A stretch of 64,000 nt of DNA from Sphingomonas panacisoli (lineage in GTDB: Bacteria; Pseudomonadota; Alphaproteobacteria; Sphingomonadales; Sphingomonadaceae): positions 1,798,001 through 1,862,000 of the forward strand of contig NZ_CP042306.1 of the NCBI RefSeq assembly GCF_007859635.1, in the 5' to 3' direction. This document shows, one piece after another, positions 1 through 9,826 of this stretch. Every line of letters begins with the position of its first letter. Positions within the stretch are counted from its first letter, which is position 1. Both the position numbers and the translations under genes were made by a program. The notes beneath the pieces are model-generated. The model ran no database searches and was not told where the DNA came from. It saw nothing but the letters and a program-made list of their open reading frames with translations.

Positions 1-1
1 G

Positions 2-1189
2 CGGACCGATCCGGGCACCGGCAAGGTCCAGTATCTGCAGGCGACGTTACGATCGTCGTCCGAAGGCGCCGCCGTGCTGCAGTTTTCGGGCGATTATGGC
101 GACCTCAGATGCTCTGGCATGCCCGAAACGCTGATCTATGCCGGCATCCCGCCGGGACTGTCGGCACGGCCTACCCTATCGGTCCGCACGCATAGCGCGA
201 GCGAGCAAAAGCTGACGCTCACCTTGTCCTATCTCGCCGGCGGCTTCGACTGGCAGGCGGACTATGTCGTGACCATGCGCCCTGATGGCCGGAGCGCCGA
301 CCTTTTCGCCTGGATCACGTTGGCGTCCAGCGACGTCACGAACTTTCCCGACGCCGATCTGCAGGTCGTCGCCGGCAAACCCAACCGCAACGAAGATCAG
401 CCGAGCTTCGGGCCCGACGCAGGGGACCTCAGCCTCAAATGCTGGCCGATGCCGGACTATGACTATCGCTCGCCCGAACCGCCGCCACCGCCGGCGCTGC
501 CATCCGCGATGATCGAGTCGGAAAGCATGGACATCGTCATAACCGGCAGCCTGATCCAGCGCCGCGGCGCAATGTCGTCGCCCATCGCGATAACAGCGAG
601 CGCCGAGCAACTCGGCGACCTCAAGCTCTACCGCTTCCCGCGACGCGTCACGGTCGCATCGAACGGACAGAAGCAGGTGGGCATGCTGAACAAGCCCAAG
701 ATTAAACTGCTTCCGATCTATCGCAGCACCATCCGCGGCGACGGTGATTATGCACAAACCGAATTCCTGCTCCGGAGTAAAAACGTCACCGCGAATGGGT
801 TGGGCGTGCCGCTGCCCGCGGGCAAGGCCGCGATCTTCGCCAACGCCCAGGGACGTACCTTGATGGTCGGCGAAGCATCGATCGACGACAAGACGATCGG
901 GGAGGATATCGAATTCTCGATGGGCGAGCCCGGCGCGGTCGATGCAGACATCGATACCGTTCGTGAAAAGGACAAAACGATCCGCTACGACCTGACCGTC
1001 ACCAACGCCAATGCGTGGCCGATCGATTACGAAGCGAGCTTCGACATTTCCGCCGATTACAAGTTGCGCTCACCCAGCGCTAAGCTTGGTCGCAAGGATA
1101 GCCGCCCATTATGGACCACCCGCATTCCCGCGAACGGCAAGGTGAAGCTGAGCTATACGATCGTCGAACAAGACGAGGAAGATAACTGA
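2..1189 (+). CDS. DUF4139 domain protein, 5'-truncated by window edge
   Basis: The frame is open from the first in-frame base, so the N-terminus lies outside the window; about 395 residues are visible. The run SYLAGGFDWQADYVV followed by a beta-rich C-terminus ending in YDLTVTNANAWPIDYEASFD is typical of DUF4139 proteins, a family of uncharacterised, probably envelope-associated proteins. Between the two halves is a proline-rich stretch (PEPPPPPALP) and then an insert (nt 527-616) reading DIVITGSLIQRR and SPIAITASAEQL, which resembles the start of the plug region of sphingomonad TonB-dependent receptors. The family call is fairly sure, the function unknown. The next gene starts 133 bases downstream on the same strand and looks unrelated. 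Confidence 0.75.
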   Translation, partial: RTDPGTGKVQYLQATLRSSSEGAAVLQFSGDYGDLRCSGMPETLIYAGIPPGLSARPTLSVRTHSASEQKLTLTLSYLAGGFDWQADYVVTMRPDGRSADLFAWITLASSDVTNFPDADLQVVAGKPNRNEDQPSFGPDAGDLSLKCWPMPDYDYRSPEPPPPPALPSAMIESESMDIVITGSLIQRRGAMSSPIAITASAEQLGDLKLYRFPRRVTVASNGQKQVGMLNKPKIKLLPIYRSTIRGDGDYAQTEFLLRSKNVTANGLGVPLPAGKAAIFANAQGRTLMVGEASIDDKTIGEDIEFSMGEPGAVDADIDTVREKDKTIRYDLTVTNANAWPIDYEASFDISADYKLRSPSAKLGRKDSRPLWTTRIPANGKVKLSYTIVEQDEEDN

Positions 1190-1322
1190 CCGCTCGCCTA
1201 TCCCGCCTTTCGCGCGCTAAAGAAACGCTGGGCTGCACGCCCGACACCTGTCCCTATGTAGGCCCCGAAAACCGCGTGTAATTTCCGCGAGGGCGGCTAG
1301 GTTCGCGCTCGCAAAGGGCAAG

Positions 1323-2267
1323 ATGATGGCGACCAGGGCCGTGGCTCAGACTTTCGATACGGCCGTCCACGCGCCGCTCACGCATCTGCAGCGGCTCGAG
1401 GCGGAGAGTATCCAGATCCTGCGCGAGGTCGTGGCCGAGGCGGAGCGTCCGGTGATGCTCTATTCGGTGGGCAAGGACAGCGCGGTGATGCTGCATCTGG
1501 CGAAGAAGGCGTTCTACCCGGCGCCCCCGCCCTTCCCGTTGCTCCACGTCGATACGACCTGGAAATTCCGCGCGATGTATGCGCTCCGCGACAAGGCGGC
1601 GCGCGATGCCGGGATGGAATTGCTCGTCCATCAGAACCCGGAAGCCGCCGCGCGCGGGATCAATCCGTTCGATCATGGCGGGCTGCATACCGACATGTGG
1701 AAGACCGAAGGTTTGAAGCAGGCGCTCGACCAATACGGGTTCGACGCGGCGTTTGGCGGGGCGCGGCGCGACGAGGAGAAGAGCCGCGCCAAGGAGCGCG
1801 TGTTCAGCTTCCGCTCGGCCAGCCATCGCTGGGACCCGAAGGCGCAACGGCCCGAACTGTGGAACCTCTACAACGCGAAGAAGGCCAAAGGCGAAAGCAT
1901 CCGCGTCTTCCCGCTGTCGAATTGGACCGAGCTCGACATCTGGCAATATATCGATCTTGAAGGGATTGAGATCGTCCCGCTCTATTTCGCCGCGCCGCGC
2001 CCGACGGTCGAGCGCGACGGTATGTTGCTGATGGTCGACGACGAACGCTTCCAGCTCGCGCCCGGCGAGGTGCCGGTCGAACGATCGATCCGTTTCCGCA
2101 CGCTCGGCTGCTACCCGCTGACCGGCGCGGTCGAGAGCGAGGCGGCGACGTTGCCCGCAATCATCCAGGAAATGCTGCTGACGACGACGAGCGAGCGTCA
2201 GGGTCGCGCGATCGATCACGACCAGGCGGCGTCGATGGAGAAGAAGAAGCAGGAGGGCTATTTTTGA
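1323..2267 (+). CDS. cysD: Sulfate adenylyltransferase subunit 2 (small subunit)
   Basis: 314 residues. CysD is the catalytic subunit of ATP sulfurylase, which with the GTPase CysN makes adenosine 5'-phosphosulfate from sulfate and ATP in the cytosol. Visible are the conserved start [12 protein letters not shown] (residues 19-30), the PP-loop SVGKDSAVM (48-56), and the family segment [20 protein letters not shown]. The start is one of two adjacent ATG codons (1323 or 1326) behind AAAGGG. The upstream 133 bases hold no recognised site. It is followed by cysN/C after about 120 bases that carry two palindromic repeats, so the three cys genes probably form one transcription unit. Length matches the family. 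Confidence 0.97.
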   Translation: MMATRAVAQTFDTAVHAPLTHLQRLEAESIQILREVVAEAERPVMLYSVGKDSAVMLHLAKKAFYPAPPPFPLLHVDTTWKFRAMYALRDKAARDAGMELLVHQNPEAAARGINPFDHGGLHTDMWKTEGLKQALDQYGFDAAFGGARRDEEKSRAKERVFSFRSASHRWDPKAQRPELWNLYNAKKAKGESIRVFPLSNWTELDIWQYIDLEGIEIVPLYFAAPRPTVERDGMLLMVDDERFQLAPGEVPVERSIRFRTLGCYPLTGAVESEAATLPAIIQEMLLTTTSERQGRAIDHDQAASMEKKKQEGYF

Positions 2268-2301
2268 CGCGCCACGGAATGCGCAGCGTTCCGAAGCGTC
2301 A

Positions 2302-2376
2302 ACCCCGGCGCAGGCCGGGGTCGTGCGCCTCATTCGCGCCCTATCGACCGCTAGCGGCCCCGGCCTACGCCGGGGC
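2302..2376. repeat. Two CCCCGGC palindromic repeats in the cysD-cysN gap
   Basis: Two hairpins sit 35 bases apart: ACCCCGGC-gcag-GCCGGGGT at 2302-2321 and GCCCCGGC-ctac-GCCGGGGC at 2357-2376. Both have 8-bp perfect arms and 4-nt loops and no T-tract. Related palindromes occur at 7066-7093 and 11916-11935. They probably act at RNA level (attenuation or mRNA stabilisation) or are REP-like elements. Confidence 0.7.
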
Positions 2377-2389
2377 GACGGAATGAGTG

Positions 2390-4306
2390 ATGACGACTAG
2401 TTTCCGCCCCGACGCGCTGATCGCGCAGGATATCGACGCGTATCTCGCGCAGCACCAGCGCAAGACGCTGCTGCGCTTCATCACGTGCGGGTCGGTCGAT
2501 GACGGCAAGTCCACGCTGATCGGGCGGCTGCTCTACGACAGCAGGATGATCTTCGACGACCAGCTCGCCGCGCTGGAAGCGGACAGCAAGCGCGTCGGCA
2601 CGCAGGGGCAGGAGATCGATTTCGCGCTGCTGGTCGATGGCCTCGCCGCCGAGCGCGAACAAGGGATCACGATCGACGTCGCCTATCGCTTCTTCGCGAC
2701 TGAAAAGCGCAAGTTCATCGTCGCCGATACGCCGGGCCACGAGCAATACACCCGCAACATGGTGACCGGCGCATCGACCGCCGACCTCGCCGTGATCCTG
2801 ATCGACGCGCGCAAGGGCGTGCTGACGCAGACACGGCGGCATTCCTACCTCGCGCACCTGATCGGCATCCGCCACGTCGTGCTGGCGGTGAACAAGATGG
2901 ACTTGGTCGGCTACGACCAGGCCATCTACGACGCGATCGTCGCCGATTACGCCGCGTTTGCTAAGAGCATCGGCATCGCCGCGTTCACGCCGATCCCGAT
3001 CTCGGGGTTCAAGGGCGACAACGTCACCGCCCCCTCCTCCAACACACCCTGGTATGCTGGCCCCAGCCTGATCGAGCATCTCGAGACGATCGAGCTCGAC
3101 GCCGATACCGACCGCGCGAAACCGTTCCGGATGGCGGTGCAGTGGGTCAGCCGCCCCAATATAGACTTCCGGGGGTTCGCCGGGACGATCGCAGCGGGGA
3201 CGATCGCGCCGGGCAACGCGGTCCGCGTGCTGCCATCCGGCAAGACCTCGACCGTCGCGCGGATCGTGACGTTCGATGGCGACCTCGACATCGCGGTCGC
3301 CGGCCAGTCGGTCACGCTTACGCTGGCCGACGAGATCGACTGTTCGCGCGGCGACGTCATCGCGATCGCCGACGCCTCGCCGCAAGTCGCGGATCAGTTC
3401 GAAGCGACGATCGTGTGGATGGCGGACGACGCGCTGCTGCCCGGCCGCGGCTACTGGCTGAAGCTCGGCACGCAGACCGTCACCGCGCAAGTCCACGCGC
3501 CCAAATATCAAGTCAACGTCAACACGCTGGAGCAGGTCGCCGCGAAGACGCTCGACCTCAACGCGATCGGCGTCGCCAACCTCGTCACCGACAAGCCGAT
3601 CGTGTTCGAACCCTATGCCGACAGCCGTGAGCTGGGCGGCTTCATCCTGATCGACAAGCTAACCAACGCGACGGTCGCCGCCGGCATGCTGCACTTCGCG
3701 CTGCGCCGCGCCCGCGACGTTCACTGGCAGTCTGTCGATGTGACTCGCGCCGCGCACGCGCAGCAAAAGGGCCAGGAGCCGAAGGTGCTGTGGTTCACCG
3801 GCCTGTCGGGGTCGGGCAAATCGACCATCGCCAATCTGGTCGAGAAGAAGCTGTTCGCGCTTGGACGGCATTCGTATTTGCTCGACGGCGACAACGTCCG
3901 TCATGGGCTGAACAAGGATCTCGGCTTCAACGACGCCGATCGGATCGAGAACATCCGTCGCGTCGGCGAAGTCGCCAAGCTAATGACCGACGCCGGGTTG
4001 ATCGTCCTGACCGCGTTCATCTCTCCCTTCCGCGCCGAGCGGGAACTCGTCCGCGCGATGCTGCCCGCGGGCGATTTCGTCGAGATTTTCGTCGACACGC
4101 CGTTGGCGGTTGCGGAGGCACGCGACGTAAAGGGCCTCTACAAAAAAGCGCGCACCGGCGAGATCGCCAACTTCACCGGCATTTCCAGTCCCTACGAGGC
4201 CCCCGAGCGTCCAGACATTCGGGTCGATACCACAGCAGAGACCCCCGAGGCCGCCGCCGAGCGTATCGTCGAACACATCATGGGCGTGTGGAGCCCCGAC
4301 CTGTGA
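2390..4306 (+). CDS. cysN/cysC: Bifunctional sulfate adenylyltransferase subunit 1 / adenylylsulfate kinase
   Basis: 638 residues. The N-terminal part is a translation-factor-like GTPase: G1 GSVDDGKS (residues 34-41), [17 protein letters not shown], and NKMD. It drives APS synthesis with CysD. The C-terminal part, from about residue 465, is APS kinase: [16 protein letters not shown]-loop, [28 protein letters not shown]. It phosphorylates APS to PAPS. The fusion is common in proteobacteria and neither half lacks a key motif. The ATG at 2390 is preceded by GGA at a good distance; the GTG at 2387 is an alternative, and an ATG at 2383 in another frame stops at once. The stop overlaps the cysQ start by four bases (GTGA), indicating translational coupling. 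Confidence 0.96.
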   Translation: MTTSFRPDALIAQDIDAYLAQHQRKTLLRFITCGSVDDGKSTLIGRLLYDSRMIFDDQLAALEADSKRVGTQGQEIDFALLVDGLAAEREQGITIDVAYRFFATEKRKFIVADTPGHEQYTRNMVTGASTADLAVILIDARKGVLTQTRRHSYLAHLIGIRHVVLAVNKMDLVGYDQAIYDAIVADYAAFAKSIGIAAFTPIPISGFKGDNVTAPSSNTPWYAGPSLIEHLETIELDADTDRAKPFRMAVQWVSRPNIDFRGFAGTIAAGTIAPGNAVRVLPSGKTSTVARIVTFDGDLDIAVAGQSVTLTLADEIDCSRGDVIAIADASPQVADQFEATIVWMADDALLPGRGYWLKLGTQTVTAQVHAPKYQVNVNTLEQVAAKTLDLNAIGVANLVTDKPIVFEPYADSRELGGFILIDKLTNATVAAGMLHFALRRARDVHWQSVDVTRAAHAQQKGQEPKVLWFTGLSGSGKSTIANLVEKKLFALGRHSYLLDGDNVRHGLNKDLGFNDADRIENIRRVGEVAKLMTDAGLIVLTAFISPFRAERELVRAMLPAGDFVEIFVDTPLAVAEARDVKGLYKKARTGEIANFTGISSPYEAPERPDIRVDTTAETPEAAAERIVEHIMGVWSPDL

Positions 4307-5046
4307 GCGACGGCGATTTCGCCGCGCAGATCGCCGAGGCGGCGGGCAAGCTGCTGCAGGAAGTGCGCGCGTCGCAGGATTGGGAGCCCAAGGCATTGGG
4401 CAAAGCGGGCGATCACGCCGCGAACGATCTCCTGTGCCACGCCATCACCACCGAACGCCCCGACGACGGCCTGCTGTCCGAAGAGCGCAAGTGCGACGGT
4501 TCGCGCATGGCCAAGTCGCGCGTGTGGATCATCGATCCGGTCGACGGGACGCGCGAATATGGCGAGGCGCGCGACGATTGGGCGGTGCATGTCGCGTTGT
4601 GCATCGACGGTGCACCGGTGCTCGGCGCTGTCGCGTTACCCGATGCCGGCCTGCTGCTGCGCTCGGACGCGGCCCCTGCCCTCGGCCCGCTCAACCATCC
4701 GCCGCGCATGGTGGTCAGCCGCACGCGACCCGCCGCCGAAGCGGTCGCGGTGGCGGAAGCGATCGGCGCCGACCTCGTGCCGATGGGGTCGGCGGGCGCG
4801 AAGGCGATGGCGGTGGTGCGCGGGACTGCCGACATCTACCTTCACTCGGGCGGACAGCATGAGTGGGACAGCGCCGCGCCGGTCGCCGTGGCGCTCGCCG
4901 CCGGCCTGCATTGCGCGCGGCTCGACGGGACGCCGCTCATCTACAATTGCGACGACACCTACGTTCACGACTTGCTGATCTGCCGGAAGGAACTGGTCAG
5001 TGCAGTAACCGGCGCCTTGGTCAATTCGACAACAGGGAACGGCTGA
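4303..5046 (+). CDS. cysQ: 3'(2'),5'-bisphosphate nucleotidase CysQ
   Basis: 247 residues from a GTG overlapping the cysN/C stop (GTGA). CysQ hydrolyses 3'-phosphoadenosine 5'-phosphate, the by-product of PAPS use, to AMP, and so belongs logically with cysDNC. The inositol-monophosphatase fold motifs are present: [10 protein letters not shown] near residue 77 with the metal-binding DPVDGT, and WDSAAP near residue 188. EERKCDGSR marks the first metal site region. The frame is open far upstream but that part is antisense-like shadow over cysC; the GTG start removes it. Length is slightly short compared with E. coli CysQ but complete in motifs. Confidence 0.93.
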   Translation: MSDGDFAAQIAEAAGKLLQEVRASQDWEPKALGKAGDHAANDLLCHAITTERPDDGLLSEERKCDGSRMAKSRVWIIDPVDGTREYGEARDDWAVHVALCIDGAPVLGAVALPDAGLLLRSDAAPALGPLNHPPRMVVSRTRPAAEAVAVAEAIGADLVPMGSAGAKAMAVVRGTADIYLHSGGQHEWDSAAPVAVALAAGLHCARLDGTPLIYNCDDTYVHDLLICRKELVSAVTGALVNSTTGNG

Positions 5047-5126
5047 ACTCCGCACTTTCCCTAGCAGTTTTTGCATTTTCCGAATTTGCGTTATGCTGAC
5101 GGCGAGAGCCGAAGGAGAGACGCGAC

Positions 5127-6419
5127 ATGGCATGGGATTTCGAAACCGACCCCGACTTTCAGGAAAAGCTCGACTGGATGGACGGCTTCGTCCGCGACGA
5201 GGTCGAGCCTCTCTCCTTCCTCGGCCTGCACCCGGCCGATGTGAAGAACCCCAAGCGCAACGCGCTCGTCCGCCCCTTGCAGGAACAGGTCAAAGCCAAG
5301 GGCCTGTGGGCCTGTCATCTCGGTCCCGACCTTGGCGGCCAGGGCTACGGCCAGGTCAAGCTCGGACTCATGAACGAAATCCTTGGCCGTGCGGGCTTCG
5401 CGCCCAGCGTGTTCGGCTGCCAGGCGCCCGACACCGGCAATGCGGAGATCATCGCGCATTACGGCACGCCCGAGCAGAAGGAACGCTACCTCAAGCCGCT
5501 GCTCAACAACGAGATCGTCAGCGCCTTTTCCATGACCGAGCCTCAAGGAGGGTCCGACCCGACCGGCTTCGTCACGCGCGCCGAGCTCGACGGCGACGAA
5601 TGGGTGATCAATGGCGAGAAATGGTTCTCGACCAACGCCAAATGGTCCGATCTGCTCGTCGTCATGGCGGTCACTGACCCAAATGCCGAGGAGCGGCATA
5701 AGCGCACGTCGATGTTCCTCGTCCCGACAGACACGCCCGGCGTCGAAATCTTGCGCAACGTCAGCGTCTGGGGCGGCCAGGACGGAAGCGAGGGCTATGT
5801 GCGCTACACCGACGTCCGCATCCCTGCCGATCACCTGCTCGGCGAGCGCGGCGGCGCGTTCGTCATCTCGCAGACCCGGCTCGGCGGCGGGCGCATCCAT
5901 CACGCGATGCGCACTGTCGGCGCCTGCAAGAAAGCGCTCGACCTGATGTGCCGCCGTGCGGTCAGCCGCAAAACGCGCGAGGGCACGATCTCCGACAAGC
6001 AGATGGTGCGCATGCACATCGCCGACAGCTATATCGAGCTCGAGCAGTTCAAGCTCTACGTGCTCAAGACCGCGTGGATGATCGACAAATACAAGGATTA
6101 TCGGAAGGTTCGAAAGGACATCGCCGCGATCAAGGCGCTGATGCCCAAAGTCTATCACGACATTGCCGCGCGGGCGTTGCACATCCATGGCGCGCTGGGC
6201 GTGTCGAACGAGATGCCGTTTGCGGGGCAAGTGATCGGCGCGTTCGTGATGGGCATCGCCGACGGCCCGACCGAGGTGCACAAGGAAACCGTCGCGAAGC
6301 AGCATCTGCGCGCCTATCGCGGAGTCAACGACCCGATCTTCCCCGAATATTCGATCCCCAATCTGCGCGACGCGGCGCGGGCGCGGTTCGACATGGAGCA
6401 GCTGGTCGCGGCGGAATAA
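5127..6419 (+). CDS. Acyl-CoA dehydrogenase family protein
   Basis: 430 residues, ATG behind GAAGGAGAG. Features of the FAD-dependent acyl-CoA dehydrogenase fold run through the protein: FSMTEPQGGSDP in the middle domain (flavin and substrate contacts), INGEKWFSTNAKWSD, and the C-terminal helical domain with RIHHAMRTVGACKKALDLM and ALHIHGALGVSNEMPFAGQ. The C-terminal DGPTEVHKETVAKQHL resembles the ACAD10/11 and long-chain FadE-like subgroup rather than classic short-chain enzymes. It probably carries out alpha,beta-dehydrogenation of an acyl-CoA; the chain length cannot be told. It appears monocistronic, followed by a long hairpin repeat. Confidence 0.92.
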   Translation: MAWDFETDPDFQEKLDWMDGFVRDEVEPLSFLGLHPADVKNPKRNALVRPLQEQVKAKGLWACHLGPDLGGQGYGQVKLGLMNEILGRAGFAPSVFGCQAPDTGNAEIIAHYGTPEQKERYLKPLLNNEIVSAFSMTEPQGGSDPTGFVTRAELDGDEWVINGEKWFSTNAKWSDLLVVMAVTDPNAEERHKRTSMFLVPTDTPGVEILRNVSVWGGQDGSEGYVRYTDVRIPADHLLGERGGAFVISQTRLGGGRIHHAMRTVGACKKALDLMCRRAVSRKTREGTISDKQMVRMHIADSYIELEQFKLYVLKTAWMIDKYKDYRKVRKDIAAIKALMPKVYHDIAARALHIHGALGVSNEMPFAGQVIGAFVMGIADGPTEVHKETVAKQHLRAYRGVNDPIFPEYSIPNLRDAARARFDMEQLVAAE

Positions 6420-6441
6420 TCCGGCGAGTCTATCCCTGCTT

Positions 6442-6506
6442 CGTTCGTGCTGAGCCTGTCTAAGCGCGTGTAGCGAACACGCCCTTCGACAAGCTCAGGG
6501 CGAACG
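6442..6506. repeat. Long imperfect hairpin repeat between two co-oriented genes
   Basis: Outer arms GTTCGTGCTGAGCCTGTCTAAG (about 6443-6464) and CCTTCGACAAGCTCAGGGCGAAC (about 6483-6505) are imperfect inverted repeats, with an inner perfect 6-bp stem GCGTGT/ACACGC (6466-6471, 6477-6482) around a 5-nt loop. The CTTCGACAAGCTCAGG core is a recurrent intergenic element in sphingomonad genomes. It lies just after the acyl-CoA dehydrogenase stop and ahead of the carbonic anhydrase start, and may act as a terminator or mRNA-stability element. No T-tract follows. Confidence 0.7.
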
Positions 6507-6534
6507 GTTTAGATTGCCTCGAAGGAGGACCTCG

Positions 6535-7059
6535 ATGCCCATCTACGAACTCGACGGAAAAGTCCCGGTCATCGGCAAGGGCGTGTGGGTCGCGCCCGAC
6601 GCGCACGTGATCGGCGAGGTCGTGCTGGGGGACGATGTCGGCGTGTGGTTCGGCACCGTGATCCGCGGCGACACGTCGCTGATCACCGTCGGCGACCGGA
6701 CCAACGTGCAGGACGGCAGCATGCTGCATTCCGATTACGGCGTGCCGCTGACGATCGGCGTGGAGTGTACGATCGGCCACCACGCGATCCTGCACGGCTG
6801 CACGATCGGCGACCGCGTGCTGGTCGGGATGGGCGCAACCTTGCTCAACCAGGCGGTGATCGGCGACGAATGCGTGATCGGTGCGAGCGCGCTGGTCACC
6901 GAAGGCAAGAGTTTCGACCCGGGCAGCCTGATCGTCGGCAGCCCGGCGCGAAGCATCAAGGTGCTCGACGCCGACAAGCGCGCGTTCCTGAAGGCGTCGG
7001 CGGCGCACTATGTGGAGAATGCGCACCGCTTCGCCAGGGGTCTCAAGCGAATCGACTAG
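6535..7059 (+). CDS. Gamma carbonic anhydrase family protein
   Basis: 174 residues, ATG behind AAGGAGG. A left-handed beta-helix made of hexapeptide repeats (for example VIGEVVLGDDVGVW, TIGDRVLVGMGATLLNQ, VIGASALVTEG) defines the family. The three zinc-ligand histidines are in place: H65 in MLHSDYG and H82/H87 in GHHAILHGC. Members act as carbonic anhydrases, as acyltransferase-like proteins (PaaY), or as respiratory complex I accessory subunits; the sequence alone does not decide. The conserved R44-GD pair (VIRGD) and Q59 (NVQDG) are also present. It stands alone between two repeat elements. Confidence 0.93.
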   Translation: MPIYELDGKVPVIGKGVWVAPDAHVIGEVVLGDDVGVWFGTVIRGDTSLITVGDRTNVQDGSMLHSDYGVPLTIGVECTIGHHAILHGCTIGDRVLVGMGATLLNQAVIGDECVIGASALVTEGKSFDPGSLIVGSPARSIKVLDADKRAFLKASAAHYVENAHRFARGLKRID

Positions 7060-7065
7060 TCAGGC

Positions 7066-7093
7066 CGTCACCCCGACCGCAGCCGGGGTGACG
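7066..7093. terminator. Palindrome between convergent genes, candidate bidirectional terminator
   Basis: Perfect 10-bp arms CGTCACCCCG (7066-7075) and CGGGGTGACG (7084-7093) around an 8-nt loop. It fills the gap between the carbonic anhydrase stop (7059) and the aminopeptidase stop (7100) on the other strand. No T-tract is seen, so it may equally be a member of the dispersed CCCCGGC-type repeat family. Confidence 0.5.
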
Positions 7094-7099
7094 ATAGGA

Positions 7100-9688
7100 T
7101 CAGTTCCCCGCCCAGGCCGTCACGCCAGGCCGCAGACGGTCCGCGATCGCTTTGCGAACCGCGATCGTCGCGATCGTACGCTTGGCACCCCCGCGCGCCG
7201 CCTCTTCCTGATATTTTTCGGCATAGGCCTGAATCTTGCCCGGCATCGCCGGATCGTTCGAGCCGGCACCGAGGCTCGGAATGAACGCCGCGCGCGAGTT
7301 CGCCTCGACCAGGCTATCGACTAGCGCCCGGTTGGCGACCGCGAAATCGAACGCCATGTCGGGGTGTCCGCCGGCCACCGCCCGCAGGATCAACGGCTTT
7401 TGCTGCGTGGTCAGGATGTCCGTCTTGATCAGTTCGAGCGCACGCATCGCCAGTGCAGGATCCTTCGCCGATCCGAGCAGGCGGACATAGCCGTTCTTCA
7501 CCACCGGATTCGTCTCCGCCTTGGTCAGCGCGAGCAGATCCTCCCACTCCGCAGGCGTCACGTTCGCCGCGAAGGTGCCGAGGATCGGCGCGCGGATCCC
7601 GGGCGGTATCGCCGACGAATCGGTCTTGAGCTTGGCGAAATAGGCCCGCGCCCGCTTGAGCACTTCGGGATCGCCCGCACGCCCGAGCCGTCCGACGAGA
7701 TCCTCGCGGAGGTTGGTGACGAGCGGCGGGTCGCTGTCCTTCGCGTCGTATCCGATCCGCTCCAACACCGGCCCGAGCTTTTTGATCGTCAGCGCCCTGA
7801 TCCGCTCGCTGAGCGGCGTGCCGGCATAGAAACCGGACAGCGCACCGAGTTGGCCCGACACCACCGACCATTCGAGCGGACTGGCATCGGCCGGCACCGC
7901 GTCGAGCGTTGCGGCGTACGTCGCGAAGTCCTGGTCGCCGCTCAGCGCCAGCGCATAGTCGTCGCCGAGCATGCCGACGCGATCGGCGAGATCCATCTTG
8001 GCATAGTTGGCGATCAGCGCCGCATGCGGTTCGGCGGCGTAGCGGACACGCGTGTAGCTACCCTTGCCCAAATTGACGACAACCGGGCCACATCCGGCAA
8101 CGGTCAACGAATAGGGCTTGTCGCTTTTGACGATCGTCGTCGCGACTGCCCCACCGATCGTCGCGATCCGCAACGGCACTTGCCATTGCTGCGGCGTCTT
8201 CGACGCGGCGTCGAGACCGAACCGTCCCTGATCCAGCGTGACGAGCGTGCCGAGGTTCGTGCACTTCCCGCCGGTCACCGTGATCATCGGCACACCGCTT
8301 TTCAGCGTGAAATCGTGCGCGAACGCGGCAACCGGCTTGCCCGATGCCTTTTCGAGTTCGGCCCAGAGCTGATCGGTCAGCGTGTTGCCGTATTTGTACT
8401 TGGCCATGTAGCTGCGGATGCCGGCGCGAAACGCGTCGGGCCCGAGCGTCGATCCGATCATGCCGATAACGGCCTGACCCTTCTTGTAGGTAATCGCTTC
8501 GTCGAATGCCTCGCCGATCTGATCGACGGTTTCGACGTGGCGGATGATCGGATGCGTCGCCGCCGTCGCATCGACCCCCATCGCCACCTCACGGTCGAAC
8601 GCCACCGCGGATTCACGCGCGAACCAGTTCGCGTTCAAATCGCCGGACGATTTGTTCTCCATCCAAGACGCAAAGCCCTCGTTGAGCCACAAATCGTCCC
8701 ACCAGCTCATCGTGACGAGGTCACCGAACCATTGGTGCGCCATTTCGTGCGCTACGACGGTGAAAATGCGCTGCTTGTTGCTCTCCGTCGCGCGTTTCTT
8801 GTCGAACAGCAGCTCTTGCTCGAAATAGAAGATCGCCCCCCAATTCTCCATCGCCCCGAAGAACTGGCTGGTGCCCGGCCCCGCGATCATGTCCATCTTG
8901 GGCAGCGGGTACGGCTGGCCGAAATAGTCGTTGTAATAGGTCAGCAGACGCTTTGCCTCGGCAAGCGCATAGTCGCCCTGCTCCGACACGCCCTTGCGGG
9001 TGATGATGCCGATCTCGGTCTTGCCCGCCATCACCGTACGGCGCTCCATGTCGCCCATGCCAAGGAACAGAAGGTAGCTCGACATCACCGGCGACTGGCG
9101 GAAACTGTATAGCTGCGTGCCGTCCGGACGGCGCGTGACGACGCCGGGCATGTTCGAGAAAGCGAGCTGCCCCTTGGGCGCGACGGCGTGCAGCGTGAAC
9201 TTCGCCTTGAAGCTCGGCTCGTCCCACATCGGTGCGAAGCGGCGCGCGTCCGGCGCTTCGAACTGCGTCGCGAGCATCCGCGACTTCGACCCGTCGCCAT
9301 TGGTGTAGTCGATCGCGAAGAAGCCAGCGGCCGATTCGTTGATCTTGCCGGTCCAGGCGAACGCGATCGAATGGATACCGACCTTCGCCGCGGCGGGCAG
9401 CGTCAGCGTGACGCGCTGGTTGGCGTCGTCCAGCTTGAACGGCACCGCCTTGCCATCGACCGTCGCCTTGCTGATCGCCAGGTCGGCCGCGTTGAGGGTG
9501 ATCGTCCGCGTTGCCTTGCGAACGCTCACCGCAATCGTCTCGCTGCCGGTGAAGGTCATCGCCTGCGCGTTGGGATTGATCGTGATGTCGTAGGAGACCG
9601 GCAGGACATCTCGGTCCAGCTGCGCGGCGGCGAGCGCCGGAGCGGCAGTGGTGACCATCAACGCGGCGGCGGCGGCGAAAAGCTTCAT
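7100..9688 (-). CDS. Secreted M1 family metallopeptidase (aminopeptidase N-like)
   Basis: 862 residues from the ATG at 9688, chosen because it opens a clear Sec signal peptide (MKLFAAAAALMV, alanine-rich h-region ending near PALAAAQ). An ATG eight codons upstream is an alternative. The M1 hallmarks are GAMENWG near residue 276, the exopeptidase motif, and the zinc motif HEMAHQW near residue 313 followed 18 residues later by NEGFA, giving HExxH-18x-E. The C-terminal half is the helical ERAP1-like domain. It should cleave N-terminal residues from peptides in the periplasm or outside the cell. It is divergently transcribed from the nitronate monooxygenase gene over a 138-base gap. Confidence 0.95.
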   Translation of the reverse strand: MKLFAAAAALMVTTAAPALAAAQLDRDVLPVSYDITINPNAQAMTFTGSETIAVSVRKATRTITLNAADLAISKATVDGKAVPFKLDDANQRVTLTLPAAAKVGIHSIAFAWTGKINESAAGFFAIDYTNGDGSKSRMLATQFEAPDARRFAPMWDEPSFKAKFTLHAVAPKGQLAFSNMPGVVTRRPDGTQLYSFRQSPVMSSYLLFLGMGDMERRTVMAGKTEIGIITRKGVSEQGDYALAEAKRLLTYYNDYFGQPYPLPKMDMIAGPGTSQFFGAMENWGAIFYFEQELLFDKKRATESNKQRIFTVVAHEMAHQWFGDLVTMSWWDDLWLNEGFASWMENKSSGDLNANWFARESAVAFDREVAMGVDATAATHPIIRHVETVDQIGEAFDEAITYKKGQAVIGMIGSTLGPDAFRAGIRSYMAKYKYGNTLTDQLWAELEKASGKPVAAFAHDFTLKSGVPMITVTGGKCTNLGTLVTLDQGRFGLDAASKTPQQWQVPLRIATIGGAVATTIVKSDKPYSLTVAGCGPVVVNLGKGSYTRVRYAAEPHAALIANYAKMDLADRVGMLGDDYALALSGDQDFATYAATLDAVPADASPLEWSVVSGQLGALSGFYAGTPLSERIRALTIKKLGPVLERIGYDAKDSDPPLVTNLREDLVGRLGRAGDPEVLKRARAYFAKLKTDSSAIPPGIRAPILGTFAANVTPAEWEDLLALTKAETNPVVKNGYVRLLGSAKDPALAMRALELIKTDILTTQQKPLILRAVAGGHPDMAFDFAVANRALVDSLVEANSRAAFIPSLGAGSNDPAMPGKIQAYAEKYQEEAARGGAKRTIATIAVRKAIADRLRPGVTAWAGN

Positions 9689-9826
9689 AGGGAAAGGCAC
9701 CCCTCGTGTCATAGTGTATTGTCGCGCCATAACGCCTCGCGCTCGAATGGCAAACGAGTCGTTCGCGTAACCCACGCATTCCGTACCGTCACTTCGAAAA
9801 GGCTTTTCTGTGGTTACGGCTGCGCT

